DNA of 64,000 bases. Origin: Actinernus sp. WN-2022 (Eukaryota > Cnidaria > Anthozoa > Actiniaria > Actinernidae). The translations under genes were made by a program, and so were the position numbers. This document shows positions 20,882 through 32,118 of this stretch, piece after piece (the stretch's first letter is position 1; each line of letters starts with the position of its first letter). The notes beneath the pieces were generated by a model. The model was not told where the DNA came from. It saw nothing but the letters and a program-made list of their open reading frames with translations, and did no database searches. Where the stretch lies: assembly GCA_030867875.1 (NCBI GenBank), contig JAOWCC010001751.1, forward strand, positions 25,908,369-25,972,368. Reading direction: 5' to 3'.

Positions 20882-21624
20882 TTATATATTGCCCCACTTT
20901 AGTAGAAATGGTACGGTTTGGCTTTCATCGCATTGATCATTGCTACGAGCGATAGCGAGCAGCATTACTAATCTTGTGTGTTGGGTTTCCTGTGTTATTA
21001 CATGCAGAGATGATTTTCGGAGCCCCGGGTGGTTATGGCCTGCGGTATTTATAACTCCACTATGACGTATTTGAAACGTCACAAGTGACAGCGACACGTT
21101 GTGGAGCCACGTTTTGGAAGTTTGGAAGAGAGAGATTTTGAGACAGTTTAAGGGTATGTATTCTTTGTGAAAAATATGTCAAACCTCAGTTTGTTCCGTC
21201 ATTGCTGGAAGTATTCATCAAGGTCACGAATGTTTTAGTGACGTTTCAAGAGGAAGACAATGTGCTTTTATGAGTTTTTCAGCGCTGTTGTACGCTGTAG
21301 TCTAGAACATAAACAAGAATTTTCTAGCCCAAGTAACTTCATGTTGCAAAGTTTTGTGGAGGTACGAATTTTTTAGGGGTTCTTTTGGATCGTTCTGACT
21401 CTATTAATCAGACGAATTGGGACGTACGAATATTTTAGGGGAAACCTTTTAGTCTCTCTTTTCAATGTCTTTTCTTCTACAATTTTCTAGGGATTGAAAA
21501 CAAATTTTCTAGCCAGTACTTCAGAAAACAATTTTCTAGGGACAATTTTTTCAAATCCGAAAGTTTTAGGCTAACTTACTCTCCCTAACAGCTTTTTAAC
21601 CGAAAACTTCGTTGGGTGCCTTTG
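20882..21624. repeat. Intergenic segment with recurring AATTTTCTAGGG motif
   Basis: Between 21,320 and 21,590 the motif AATTTTCTAG(GGA or CCC) occurs at least four times, with related GAATTTTTTAGGGG and GAATATTTTAGGGG. It is a loose short repeat of unknown nature. The remainder shows nothing recognisable. Confidence 0.4.
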
Positions 21625-21703
21625 TGTAATGTAAAGTCTATATTCTTCCGAGTATTTTACAATCAATTATAATTGTTACAGTTTATTATGACTTTACAAC
21701 AGG
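21625..21703 (+). repeat. Unit of about 90-bp tandem repeat, left of the LTR element
   Basis: ATAATTGTTACAGTTTATTA followed by TGACTTTACAACAGG is the 3' half of the unit repeated at 28,271-28,541. The LTR retrotransposon has inserted into this array. Confidence 0.75.
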
Positions 21704-22078
21704 TGTTTTGCCCATTCAAGCATTGTTTAATTGTCAAGTCATTTAAGTCGCCAGCCAGTACAAGCTCACAAGCTATGCTCCCCTAGAGACAATAAGTAAA
21801 CAAATTATTGCGCAAATAAGTACGCAGGTTAGATTATTCAGTTTTAAGAACCGTTAGCAAATTTACATTTAGCGTCAGAACAACACAACTGTCAGAGCGC
21901 ATGGAAGAAGATACAAGAAGTAAGTTACATACTTTATTTATTTTTATTCGATCACTAAACCTAGAACATTATGCTAAAGTAATTCTCTTTATTATATCAT
22001 AGTTTGACTATACATTTAGTGCAAATAAATCTACTTCCATGATTCCTGCCAACGAAAATCGCCGTTAAAAGCAAAACA
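21704..22078 (+). repeat. 5' LTR of BEL/Pao element
   Basis: 375 bp, TG...CA termini with an 8-9 bp inverted terminal pair (TGTTTTGCC / GGCAAAACA in the 3' copy). It should carry promoter and polyadenylation signals; I did not identify a definite TATA box or AATAAA hexamer. Confidence 0.95.
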
Positions 22079-22709
22079 GTCAAATTCTTGTTGGAGGAAG
22101 ACGCCAACCGGATAAAGAAATACACCGAAAACCAAGCATACGGAAGGAAGCTCGGTGCAATTCAAGTACTAGGGGCCGGAAGTGAATAGTGTTTGACTGC
22201 CTATGAATACATTGCATCTCCCTGGCCCCAAAACGAACCCTAACCGTCACAAAACGAGTTCTCAAGTATTTAGAGCTAGGGTTCACAAGTAAACGGTGAA
22301 ATAATTGAAATAGTACTGAATAATTGCATTTTTTTTGTTATTACAATTTGACACGTGACTTCCGGCCCCGAGTATTTGAATCAAGCCAAGAAGGTCACAC
22401 AAAGGAACTAAGTTATTGAGCAAATATATTCTACAGATATAGTAATTTACAAAACCAAAATCATAGGAGGGATATTTCAAGTATATTTCAAGATTGTTTC
22501 CGAGACTGTATTTCAAGTCATCTCAAGCGTAAGAACTGGCTCAGTTAACGAACGTAATGAACTCACTGATGCGAAGGATCTGATAACTGATTGTTTAAAA
22601 AACATTTCAAAACGCACAAGTAAGAAATAAGAAATATAACAAGTCAAGATTTCGTATATTTATGGAAACCTATTCAAGTATTTATTCAAGTTAAACGTAA
22701 AGTATAATT

Positions 22710-23771
22710 ATGCCGCCCAAAATAGATACAAATGCGCTTCTGGGAAAAAGGGATAACACCATTGCCTCTCTCTATGAACTATTCGAAGAATTTCAAGTAT
22801 TGGTGCAAGTCGAGGCAGAATTTTCCACAATAGCAAACGTATATAAACAAATGGAGGGAAAATATCGCAATGTGAAACAACAACAAGAAACAATTACAGA
22901 TAAAGTTTTGGATGGAAAAATAGCTACTCCTGAGGAAAGCGGAAAGATTCTAGAGGATAATAAGAAGATTGGAACTAAAGTGAAAACTGATTATCTATCT
23001 TGTACCAGTAGTTTCGCGCAGTATGAGAAAAACCACAACTCAAACCAAACAGAACTAAAACAAGATGCTATTACAGCGATGACGTCGGCGGTCAAGCAAA
23101 TGGCGGAGACACTAACTTCTAGTATGAGTGATAAGAGTCATGGGCTAGAAAAACTCTGTCCCAACTTGGGACGGAAAGCGCAAATCATACTCAACCGGCT
23201 TGGAAACATGAGTTTAGACATTGGATGTTGAAATATAATCAGGACAAAGACGAATAATTAGTGCGTTTTCGTAAAGCTTTGCCCAGATATTCCTTTTGGG
23301 CTGATCAAGTAAAGAACTGCAAATCAGTCGAAAAGGGATTTGAAATATTAGATATCGAATTTGCTGATAAAAGAAAGCTCATGGACGAATTGTTGTATGA
23401 CATTGCGTTCCATAAACAAGTGAAAAGTGATGCAAATTCCTTGACACGCTACGCCTCTAACATTCTTGCGTTTGCAAATGATATGGAAGAAAACGGATGC
23501 ATGGTAACTGAAACTTCCGAAGCCCCATTCGTCATGTCACAATTGCTTTCCAAGCTTGACGCTAAAGATAACGCAGAATTTGGACGCGAAATGTTTCGAA
23601 AACACAAAGAGGAAAACATTCCCAAACTGACTGAATGGCTTCACAGAGAAGCAAATTTGAGATCAAGAGGTAAAAAGCAAGAAAACAATGAAAACCAATC
23701 AATGCTTCTGACAACAATGCCTCAGAAAACATTTCGTCCAATCAGCTACAATAATCAAATGATACAGTAAA
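22710..23771 (+). pseudogene. Gag region of BEL/Pao element, frameshift and stop
   Basis: Starts at ATG 22,710 (MPPKIDTNALLGKRD) with a charged, probably coiled-coil N-terminal part. The frame stops at 23,229-23,231, but the neighbouring frame already reads AWKHEFRHWMLKYNQ over the same bases. That frame meets a TAA near 23,256 and continues with RFRKALPRYSFWADQ and VKSDANSLTRYASNILAFA, typical of the capsid part of BEL/Pao gag. It ends near 23,770. Gag packages the RNA into virus-like particles. At least two lesions make this copy non-functional. Confidence 0.85.
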
Positions 23772-23775
23772 CCAA

Positions 23776-23941
23776 GACGAAATATGTCCTTTGGGGTGCC
23801 TGTCCTGTGTATCAAAGTTTTGGAGTAAACGATCGCTGGGAAGTAGTTAAGCAAAATAACCGCTGCCGTAAATGTCTAAGGGCCCAATACACGCGTCATC
23901 GCCACGCCCTTACGCACGTCAATGCACGTGCCGGGGACTAA
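23776..23941 (+). pseudogene. CCHC-like (zinc-knuckle) region of BEL/Pao gag
   Basis: In the frame following the gag stop: LWGACPVYQSFG, RWEVVKQNNRCRKCLRAQYT and a His-rich HRHALTH. This is the position and spacing of the nucleic-acid-binding cysteine/histidine motifs of BEL/Pao gag. The motif is imperfect and stops follow it. Confidence 0.55.
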
Positions 23942-24677
23942 TCCTAATGCTAGACGCTTTGAGTCAAAAGTGCCAAAACCAGAAACACAAAACAACACCA
24001 TACAATATAAGAAGATAAAGGGTATTTGTCCCGTTCAAAAGCTGCGCGTGAAAGACAAAGAAGGGGAATTTGTCGAAATATTAGCAATGATTGATAGCGG
24101 GTCAAACACAAGCTTAATGTCAAAAGCTACGTCCAAACGTCTTGGACTAGAGGGGCCCAAAACCAATATGACGATGAATCTAGCGGGAGGGGAACAAAGG
24201 ACAGAGAATTCTGAGCAAATCAAAATTACCCTAGCGCCACTAGAGGATGACGATATACAAAAGAAAATACAAGTTTACACTGTTCAAAAACCGTGTAGTG
24301 CCGCAAGAACCATCTCTCGAAGCGTCATAGAAAGCTACTCGCATTTGAATTCAGTGACTGATAAACTCCATCTAGCGGGCGGATCAATTGATCTCTTAAT
24401 CGGTACGGATTTTCCCGCCGCTTTCATAGACGTACACACGAGATATGGAAACCCAAAGGAACCAATCGCTAAACGCAACTGTTTCGGATGGTACATTCTA
24501 GGAGTATTCAGCGACAAGACAAGCGACAACATCTCAGTTGATATTAATATCATCAATACCGAGGAAGACATCAAGAAGCTGCTTGCGCAGGACTTACTTG
24601 GCGTGAAACCCACCAAGTTGTGCACGTGCACAGACGATATGCTGAAGGAAAACAAGTTTATGACAGTCTTTAGCTGA
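23922..24677 (+). pseudogene. Aspartic protease region of BEL/Pao pol
   Basis: The protease signature is AMIDSGSNTSLM (catalytic Asp in DSG), about residues 50-60 of the open stretch, followed by LLIGTDF, the second conserved block. The segment GNCFGWYILG-like (RNCFGWYILGVF) is the usual link to the reverse transcriptase in BEL/Pao elements. The frame stops at 24,675-24,677 while homologous sequence resumes at 24,688, so the polyprotein is interrupted. The enzyme would cleave the Gag-Pol polyprotein. Confidence 0.85.
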
Positions 24678-24687
24678 ATCAACAAAG

Positions 24688-26765
24688 TTGACTGATGGAA
24701 GAGTCGAAGTGAAAATGCCGTGGAAAGAAGACGGACCGCCAAAGCAGAGCAATTACGATATTGCATACAGTAGAATGCTCTCGTCTGAAACTACTTTCAG
24801 AAAGAACTGTTTCAAAGAGATTGAAGGAGTACAGAAGCTAGTGGATCAAGAGTTTGTCACCGAAGTGCCAAAGAATGAAATAGACCACAGGAAGCCCGAG
24901 TGGTACTTACCAATGCATGCGGTCTTCACACCCGAAAGATCAACCCAAACGGTATTTCCCTAAACGATCGTCTAGAGAAAGGTCCGAACTACATCAACAA
25001 CATTCCTGATGTCCTGATGGCGTGGAGATGGGATCACGTGGCCTATTGCGGTGATCTGCGCAAGATGTTTAACCAGATCTTGATTCATCCAGAAGACCAG
25101 ATTTACCACAGGTTCTTATTCAGACGAAGTGGAGACGACGAACCAAAAGTGTATCAATGGCTTCGGCTGAACTTTGGAGACAAGCCAGCGCCCGATATTG
25201 CAACAGGCTCAATCAACGTGCTAGCCAAGTCTTTCCAAGAAGAACTTCCTGAGGCCTCAAGACAGTTACGAGAACAAGTATACGTCGACGACATCGGAGG
25301 TTCAAGCGATACTCCAGAGAAATCAAAACAAATCATCAAAGATATCAACACAATACTTGATTCCGGACACTTCCAAGTGAAAGCCTGGAACTCGAATCAT
25401 AGAAAAATCGACGAGTCAGACGAGAAGTACTCAACCTTTCTTGGACACAAGTGGGACAAAGAAAGCGATCAGTTCATGTTCAAGAAACAAGATATCGCCG
25501 CCGGAGAGAAGAAGTTCACCAAACGAAAATGTCTAGCTCTCCTCTCTCAACTCTGGGACCCTCTGGGTCTTGTGTCCCCCGTCACCGTGAAGTTCAGAAT
25601 AGAGTTACAAGATTTATGGGCATCCGGATTGTTCTGGGATGAAGTTTTGCCAGATGATATCCAAAACAGGTGGAACAACAATCTACAGCTGCTGAACCAT
25701 TTACTCACCTTGAGATTCGACCGCAAGATCAAGCCAGACCATGCAGTTGGACAGCCGCAGTTACATGGCTTCTGCGACGGAGGCGAACTGGCATATGGCG
25801 CCGTCATATATCTCAGATGGAAACTCGAAAATGGAAGTTACAGTTGCGTCCCAATCATGATCAAGTCTTTCGTAGCCCCTCTCAAGAAAAAGTCCATCCC
25901 AAGATTAGAGCTGCTTGGATGTCTAGCACTTTCTCGTCTATACAGCACTTGCGCACACGCCTTAAAGTTCGCGCATATCGAAGATTGTGAGAAGACGTTC
26001 TGGACTGACTCCAAAACTGTCCTCTCCTGGATCAAAACACCAGCAAGAAAGTTCAAGCCGTTCGTTTCCGCAAGGGTAGCAGAAATTCAAGAGAGCTTGG
26101 ATGTCGGAAATTTCCAGTACGTGAAGTCGAAGGACAACCCCGCAGACGCACTCAGTAGAGGCATCAATACAGACCAGTTAGAAAGTTGGATGGCTGGACC
26201 AACTTTTCTACTTACTTCAGAAGAAGTAACCCACGAAGACACTGGGAACTATCAAGACAATGAAGATGAAGAAACAAGTACAACAGAGTACAGAAGTGAG
26301 CTAAGAAACAAAGAAGAGGAAATCAACAGGAACACAGATATCTTTGCAAGTAGCAGCACTACCCAAGAAGAAGCACGAGAAGACAATACAGTGTTCGAAC
26401 ACTTGCTCACATCATGTTCCTCATTCTCGAAGATTAGAAGAATTCTAGCTTATGTCTTAAGATTCACGCATAATGCTCAGAAGAAATTTCAGAACGAAAC
26501 CGGTCCAATTACAGTAAATGAGTTGAAGAAGTCCGAAACTATGCTGTTCAAGTGGTGTCAGCTGAAGGTAAATCCCCAAAGCCTCGACAAGAAACTACAA
26601 GCGACAATTGACGAAGATGGCTTACTACGCGCACATGGCAGACTGGAAAACAACAGATCTCTTCCACCAGACATGTGCAAGCCCATCATCCTACCACATG
26701 ACCATCAAATGCTACTATTGCGTCACTTGCATGAGCAAAGCGGTCATTGTGGATACAAAAGTCTC
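24688..26765 (+). pseudogene. Reverse transcriptase and RNase H of BEL/Pao pol, frameshifted
   Basis: 24,688-24,945 gives DGRVEVKMPWKEDGPPKQSN and PEWYLPMHAVFTPER, then the frame shifts. From about 24,964 the main frame reads LRKMFNQILIHPEDQ, FGDKPAPDIAT and the catalytic YVDD at 25,281-25,292, then LLSQLWDPLGLVSPVTVK. RNase H follows with GFCDGGELAYGAV (first Asp), IPRLELLGCLAL (Glu), FWTDSKTVLSWI (Asp) and DNPADALSRG. Domain order and motifs are diagnostic of BEL/Pao. The enzyme copies element RNA into DNA in cytoplasmic particles. Catalytic residues are preserved even though the frame is broken. Confidence 0.92.
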
Positions 26766-27843
26766 ATACACGACAAGAAAGAAGTTCTGGATAATAAGAG
26801 TAAGAAGTACCGCCAAACGACTCACAAAGAATTGCATAACGTGCAAGAAGCTACGCAAACAACTAATGGAACAACTAATGGGCCAAATCCCCAGTCTTCG
26901 AGTTGTGACAGGACTCCCAGCTTTCACGAATACAGCGATGGACATGTTTGGTCCGGTACAGATCAAAATGAATCGGAAGACTTGTAAAGAAGCGCAAGTG
27001 ATCATTTTTACTTGTATGACTACAAGAGCCATACATCTCGAGCTTGTGACAGACAGAAGCACAGACACCTTCTTAATGGCGTTAAGAAGATTGGCCTGCA
27101 CACGAGGGCATCCAAACGTATGCTGATCAGACTGTGGAACCAATTTCACCGGTGCGCAAGCCTATCTCAAGGAAATCATGACAGAGTGGGACATCCCGAG
27201 AATCCAAAGTGTACTTACAGAGGAGTTTACATGTGACTTCAAGTGGGAATTCAATGTACCAAAGGCAAGCCACCAGAATGGAGTCATCGAAAGCTTAATC
27301 AAGTCCGTACCTCAAGCAATGAATGCCACATGCAAAAACCACGCATACACTGAGGAACAATGGCATACATTCTTGAAGGAGATCACCTACATGATCAATA
27401 GTCGACCCCTATACCCGATTTCTGAAGATATTTGGAGTGAACCCCCGATTACGCCCAACAATCTCATCCTTGGCCAACACAGTCCACCACCAGTTTCCAA
27501 AGAAGAGGACAGAGTTAACCCAAGAAATCTACTTCGCTCATGTCAAAAGAAGACCTACGAATTCTGGAAGTCATGGGTAAAGTACTTCGCGCCTAATCTA
27601 CTCCCAAGAAACAAGTGGTTCCGTGTCAGGGAAAACATGAAAGAAGGAGATCTTGTTCTTGAGCTGGAGGCCACACCTCGAAGACAATGGAAGATGGGAC
27701 AAGTTGAGGCTATATACCCAGGAAGAGACGATATGGTGAGGAAAGTCAGAATCAAGACTTCCCAGGGAAGCTACGACAGACCAATCCACAAACTTTGCTT
27801 AATCGCAACCAAGGAAGAGCTAGGATCAAAGCAAATAGCGTAG
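26490..27843 (+). pseudogene. Integrase of BEL/Pao pol, frameshift and stop
   Basis: The His-His-Cys-Cys zinc-binding part begins HLHEQSGHCGYKS in the pol frame. Near 26,770 it shifts to a frame reading KNCITCKKLRKQ (the Cys pair), AMDMFGPVQI (first catalytic Asp) and FTCMTTRAIHLE. A TGA lies at 27,124-27,126 just before SDCGTNF (second Asp). From there SHQNGVIESLIKS supplies the catalytic Glu, followed by a C-terminal tail with RNKWFRVRENMKEGDLVL and a stop at 27,841. The protein would insert element cDNA into the host chromosome. Two lesions disable it. Confidence 0.9.
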
Positions 27844-27884
27844 ATCATAAACAGAAAGATCGTTAGTAGGCTCACCTCCTAACT

Positions 27885-27893
27885 GGAGGGGGG
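27885..27893 (+). promoter_or_regulatory. Polypurine tract
   Basis: GGAGGGGGG directly abuts the 3' LTR, the normal position of the plus-strand primer of LTR elements. Confidence 0.8.
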
Positions 27894-28270
27894 TGTTTTG
27901 CCCATTCAAGCATTGTTTAAGTGTCAAGTCATTTAAGTCGCCAGCAATTACAAGCTCACAAGCTATGCTTCCCTAGAGACAATAAGTAAACTGACAAATT
28001 ATTGCGCAAATAAGTACGCAGGTTAGATTATTCAGTTTTAAGAACCGTTAGCAAATTTACATTTAGCGTCAGAACAACACAACTGTCAGAGCGCATGGAA
28101 GAAGATACAAGAAGTAAGTTAAATACTTTTTTTTTTATTCAATCACTTAAACCTAGAACATTATGCTAAAGTACTTCTCTTTATTATATCATAGTTTGAC
28201 TATACATTTAGTGCAAAGAAATCTACTTCCATGATTCCTGCCAACGAAAATCGCCGTTAAAGGCAAAACA
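27894..28270 (+). repeat. 3' LTR of BEL/Pao element
   Basis: 377 bp, same termini as the 5' LTR, followed directly by the ACAGG target duplication. Confidence 0.95.
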
Positions 28271-28541
28271 ACAGGTATAAACGTACTTCATACAATGTAA
28301 CAACAGTCAGCTTATATTTAGAAAATTCGTATATAATCGTTACAGTTTATTATGACTTTACAATAGGTATGAAATATGTAATTCATACGGCAATGTAACA
28401 ACAGTCAGCTTATATTTAGAACAATCATATATAATCGTTACAGTTTACAACAGGTATGAATATACTTCCTGTCAAGACAGTCATTTTATATTTAATATTT
28501 TAAGAATCATAATTGTTATAGTTTATGACTTTACCTCAAAC
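28271..28541 (+). repeat. About 90-bp tandem repeat, three units
   Basis: Units start AGGTAT at 28,273, 28,365 and 28,452 and share CAACAGTCAGCTTATATTTA and ATATAATCGTTACAGTTTA. A partial unit left of the LTR element (21,625-21,703) shows the array pre-dates the insertion. Confidence 0.8.
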
Positions 28542-28949
28542 ATTGTAAGGGCAGTTAATTATTACAGTTCATTAAAATTGTTTTAACTGAAATGTTATAG
28601 ATGGTATTTGTAGATTTCGATTCTTGAGTACGCAAACATTTATAAAATTCAGAGCAACTATCAAATACGTGCACTCTGACAAATGATATGTTAGCCTGTG
28701 TAGCAAGCATTTCTATCAAAAAGCCTTAAAAATTAGATAGTACAGAACTATTCGTTCTGTTGTTCCTACACCCTTTATAATAGTTTCATGGTACATCATT
28801 AGAAACTACTCGCAGCATTTTACTTTTGATAAAAACCGCTAGTAATAATATGTAGTCCAGTATATTCACTGATACTTTAAATGTTATTTCCTCAGGGGCA
28901 TTGACCATACAAAATGACAAGCGCACACCGTACATATCTCCCTCCTTCA

Positions 28950-30527
28950 TCAGATACAAGGCTTAAGAGTGGTGGCGCTCTCCTGATAGGATATTCTGTA
29001 AAAAAAAAAGTGAATTATAAACTTTCATGCAGGATAAAAAATATCAATTTTATAATTCAAAAAAAGTTTAAACTATTATAATTCGATAGACATTGAGAAA
29101 TAATAGTTATCAGTAGTAGCTATTTCAATGGGTTTGTGATGTTAAATCTCTGTTATAACTCCATTGGCGGGTTCTCCCGTTTCCCCTTAGCCGGAATTTA
29201 GACTAGAATATACTACTGGTTATAAGCTGCACCATCCCCTCTCAGGAAAGCTGACCATACTAACTTCAAGATATATATGGCATATGTATCACTCACGTTA
29301 TCTTGACTTTCACTGGTGCTAGGGAAGATCTCTGCTGCAAGAATATCCTACCCTCGACAGGGTAGAACACAACTCTCCACAGCTGTTTCTCTTCCCTGAA
29401 CTCTGCACTTGTAAGGAGCACACCTTGCATCCTACATTGCTGCATGTGGTCTTTTGCATTTGTTATGCTCCATGCCGCATAAGACCACATGTCAATGACT
29501 GCTTCTTCGTACTTTCGGCGGACTTCAGTTGCACTCTAATGATGTAAAAATATACCTATTTACCTATTTTACTTTAAAATTAATTTATAGTAAGCTTTAT
29601 TCATTTTTGACGAAAACTGCGTCACTAATACACTATGTTTAGCAGTAATTTACATGATTGATATTTGACCTCCCGCACTCTAGACCGTGCTCTACCAACT
29701 GAGCTAACCAGTGATACCGTATTTACAGCAGTTTTTTGTGCCGGGAATCTTAAGAAATATCGGGAATTGGTAGGCTTAGGGAATTTACCGGGAGATCGTT
29801 GATATGTCGGGACAAAATGAAAATAAATCGGGACAACTTTTGAAATACATACCACAACTCAAACAGGATATTTTCAGTTGCATGATAGCCCCAAAACTAC
29901 AAAATATATTCATCTTATACCTTGGCAAAGGTTCTCTTCTAATACACTTCTTAACTGAGCGGAGCAGCATTCACTACCTGTTAGGTATACTAGTTAAAAC
30001 TAGGAGTTTTTACCAAAAGTGAAGTGCTGCGACCACAGGTAGTCCAAGCTTCATTGGTGTGATTATGGTAATTTATGCAGAGATCGAATTTACAGTAAAT
30101 GTATGAGGGTTGTATTCCTGTATTTATTTCATAAAGAAACACAAGACAATGGAACATGAACCCAAACTTTATTAGAATTTGAACACACAGGGTAATAACT
30201 TGAATTGACACAACCACGTCAAGTAACTACACTAATCTGTGAGGCAACATGAATCTGATGTTGCACCTAATGATAGATATAAAACATTCGTGACCCTGAT
30301 GAATACTTCCCGCTTTAAATAAAGTGGAATTTAACATGATAATAAGTAGAAATGATAAAGCTTACCTCGAATAATTGTCCAAAAATCCAAAATACTTGAA
30401 CGAACGACTGAAAGCACATGTTATGAGCCTTCAGACTAATCAGCGGTTGTAACCATTCGCTACCAGTTTCCTCGCGGAAAAGTGGACATCCATACCGACG
30501 ACAAAAAAGCTCAAACGATCTTGGCAT
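28950..30527 (-). CDS. Three-exon gene model, unknown conserved family
   Basis: Exon 1 (30,527-30,366) starts at ATG with MPRSFELFCRRYGCPLF and ends FGQLFE at a GTAAGC donor, phase 0. Exon 2 (29,535-29,297) follows an acceptor ATCATTAG and reads SATEVRRKYEEAVIDMW, later HMQQCRMQGVLLTSAEF and KQLWRVVFYPVEGRIF, ending at GTGAGT in phase 2. Exon 3 (28,995-28,950) follows a strong TTTTTTACAG acceptor and closes ISYQESATTLKPCI with TGA. Phases match at both junctions, giving about 148 residues. Introns are 830 and 301 bp; the first holds a tRNA-like remnant. No signal peptide or membrane segment is evident, and I know no matching family. Exon 1 is the least certain because the same frame is open further upstream. 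It might be a mobile-element gene or a host gene; absence of lesions favours a live or recent gene. Confidence 0.5.
29672..29722 (-). ncRNA. tRNA-like 5' half (SINE remnant)
   Basis: On the minus strand GGTTAGCTCAGTTGGTAGAG is a good A box, followed by CACGGTCTAGAGTGCGGGAG as the anticodon region. The B box is lost (TCAAATATCAAT in its place). It is probably a degraded tRNA-derived SINE in the first intron of the gene model at 28,950-30,527. Confidence 0.55.
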
Positions 30528-30644
30528 CTGACTCACCACACGCCTTCTGCCCAAATTAGTGTGCTGCTCCGCTAACGCTGCGCAGCAATAATTAATTCGA
30601 GACTGATATATTTGATTACAGCTATTTAAACATGGCATTATTTT

Positions 30645-30852
30645 TCGAGTTGCGCGTTTTTGAAGCCGGAAAAGGCGAAGTAAAAGTGTATGGGAACAGT
30701 AAATCAAGTGGTTATGCACACAAGAATTGTAATAGCGCAAAAGGCAGTCATGAGAGAGAAAAGGCTTTAAATATCCGGCGAAGTAGGGACAGACAGTCTA
30801 CTGCTAACAATTGAGCCCCGGGGGTTCTTCAAGGTAAAAAGGGTAGAGTTGC
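30645..30852 (+). repeat. Direct repeat copy 1 (about 205 bp)
   Basis: Nearly identical to 31,930-32,118, from GCGCGTTTTTGAAGCCGG to TCAAGGTAAAAAGGGTAG, with a 4-bp ACAG duplication as the main difference. It lies just upstream of the three-exon gene model, so it may overlap that gene's promoter. After the shared block the two copies diverge. Confidence 0.85.
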
Positions 30853-31929
30853 ATTCTTCGGTTGGATCGTCGAATACTAGAACACGTTCAGGAAGTGTAG
30901 CGAGCCGGCAGAAGAGAGGCGAATACAACGTAGGCTACAGGAAGTGCGATTAAAAAAAATCGATAGCGAAATTTGAAAAGGATGAGCGTATGCCTCACTA
31001 GCATCTAGTCAGGCCCAAATATTACTCTGAACGACAACAATTGTTTGATATGGATAAAGCGTTACTGCTTCTTTTCTTTTTTTACTGTTTTTCTATTCAG
31101 TTTGTCATTCTAGCAGAGAGACGCTAGCAGAGACACGAAATATGTGAAAAATAGGTAGAGAAAAAGACACTTTTATAACCTTCGCGCTAATGAAAAATCT
31201 AGTGAAATCTGAAAGATTATTTAGAAGCTGGTAATCATCTTACAACCAATCTACTTACCAAACTATACACTATTATGTAATCTCCAATGGTCCACGCCTC
31301 TTCGTTGTCATCCATGACTTTATAAAAACTTACTAGGAACTTACTAGGAATCGACGAACTGAAACTATTAAACTGAACAGACTGAAGCCGGTATCATCAA
31401 TGCTATGGAATGTCACACTTTGAGATCGACTAGTTAACAATAAATCTGGAAATTCATTACAAATGACGTTTCGTATTCAGCGCTCAAACACAGTCAACGC
31501 AGCATAAATCGTAGTTTGTAAATATTTTGACTTCGTACCTCGTCGAATCTCAGGAAACCTATCCAGTAACGCCTAATATAACTCGTTTTTTCCTGACTTT
31601 TAATCAGGACATCGAGTAAAAACCGTGACACACTATATGAAAGACACGAGTTCTTTGACAGGTTTGACATTTAGCAGACACCACTACCTTTCTAATAGAC
31701 GAATTTGTGCCTTGCACTAGAAAAAACTAGCAAGTTTATTTACTACAAAATCCTAGAGAGAAAGTTAAGCAAGTTTTTGAAGCAAAGAGGAGCAGCAGGA
31801 TTGATTAGGGTGGCAAACTGAACATAAGGAGCTTTGTCATTTTTATCAAGTCGGAAACTGGCAACCACTGGAGCTTAACGAAGACTTACAGAAGATTGAG
31901 AAAAGTCAGCATTTAGGATTATGCGCGCC
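30853..31929. other. 1.08-kb segment between the direct repeats
   Basis: Begins with a 70-bp block (30,864-30,933) identical to 51,174-51,243. The rest has no recognisable coding or repeat feature. Flanking direct repeats could mean a tandem duplication or an LTR-like arrangement; no TG...CA ends, primer site or target duplication support the latter. Confidence 0.4.
30864..30933. repeat. 70-bp block identical to 51,174-51,243
   Basis: From GGATCGTCGAATACTAGAAC to GAATACAACGTAG the two sites match exactly as far as I can see. Flanks differ on the left; on the right the second copy runs into an assembly gap. Confidence 0.85.
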
Positions 31930-32118
31930 GCGCGTTTTTGAAGCCGGAAAAGGCGAAGTAAAAGTGTATGGGAACAGTAAATCAAGTGGTTATGCACACA
32001 AGAATTGTAATAGCGCAAAAGGCAGTCATGAGAGAGAAAAGGCTTTAAATATCCGGCGAAGTAGGGACAGTCTACTGCTAATAATTGAGCCCCGGGGGTT
32101 CTTCAAGGTAAAAAGGGT
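31930..32118 (+). repeat. Direct repeat copy 2
   Basis: Second copy of 30,645-30,852; here it runs uninterrupted into the GGGGTGACCGTCGG repeat. Confidence 0.85.

Larger units (their letters stand above)
21704..28270 (+). mobile_element. Full-length BEL/Pao-type LTR retrotransposon
   Basis: 6.57 kb with two LTRs (21,704-22,078 and 27,894-28,270) that begin TGTTTTGCCC and end GCAAAACA, flanked by an exact 5-bp target duplication ACAGG (21,699-21,703 and 28,271-28,275). Internal order is gag, CCHC-like region, aspartic protease, reverse transcriptase, RNase H, integrase, as in BEL/Pao. By eye the LTRs differ at about a dozen positions plus a 4-bp indel. The coding region carries several stops and frameshifts, so this copy cannot make its own polyprotein. 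A TGG-starting stretch at about 22,093 is a possible primer-binding site, unassigned to a tRNA. Confidence 0.95.

Noticed and set aside
22710..27843. Captured retrovirus
   Set aside because: Domain order, YVDD reverse transcriptase and integrase fit BEL/Pao, and no envelope-like frame lies between integrase and the 3' LTR.
30645..32118. LTR retrotransposon with 205-bp LTRs
   Set aside because: No TG...CA ends, primer-binding site, polypurine tract, target duplication or gag/pol sequence between the repeats.
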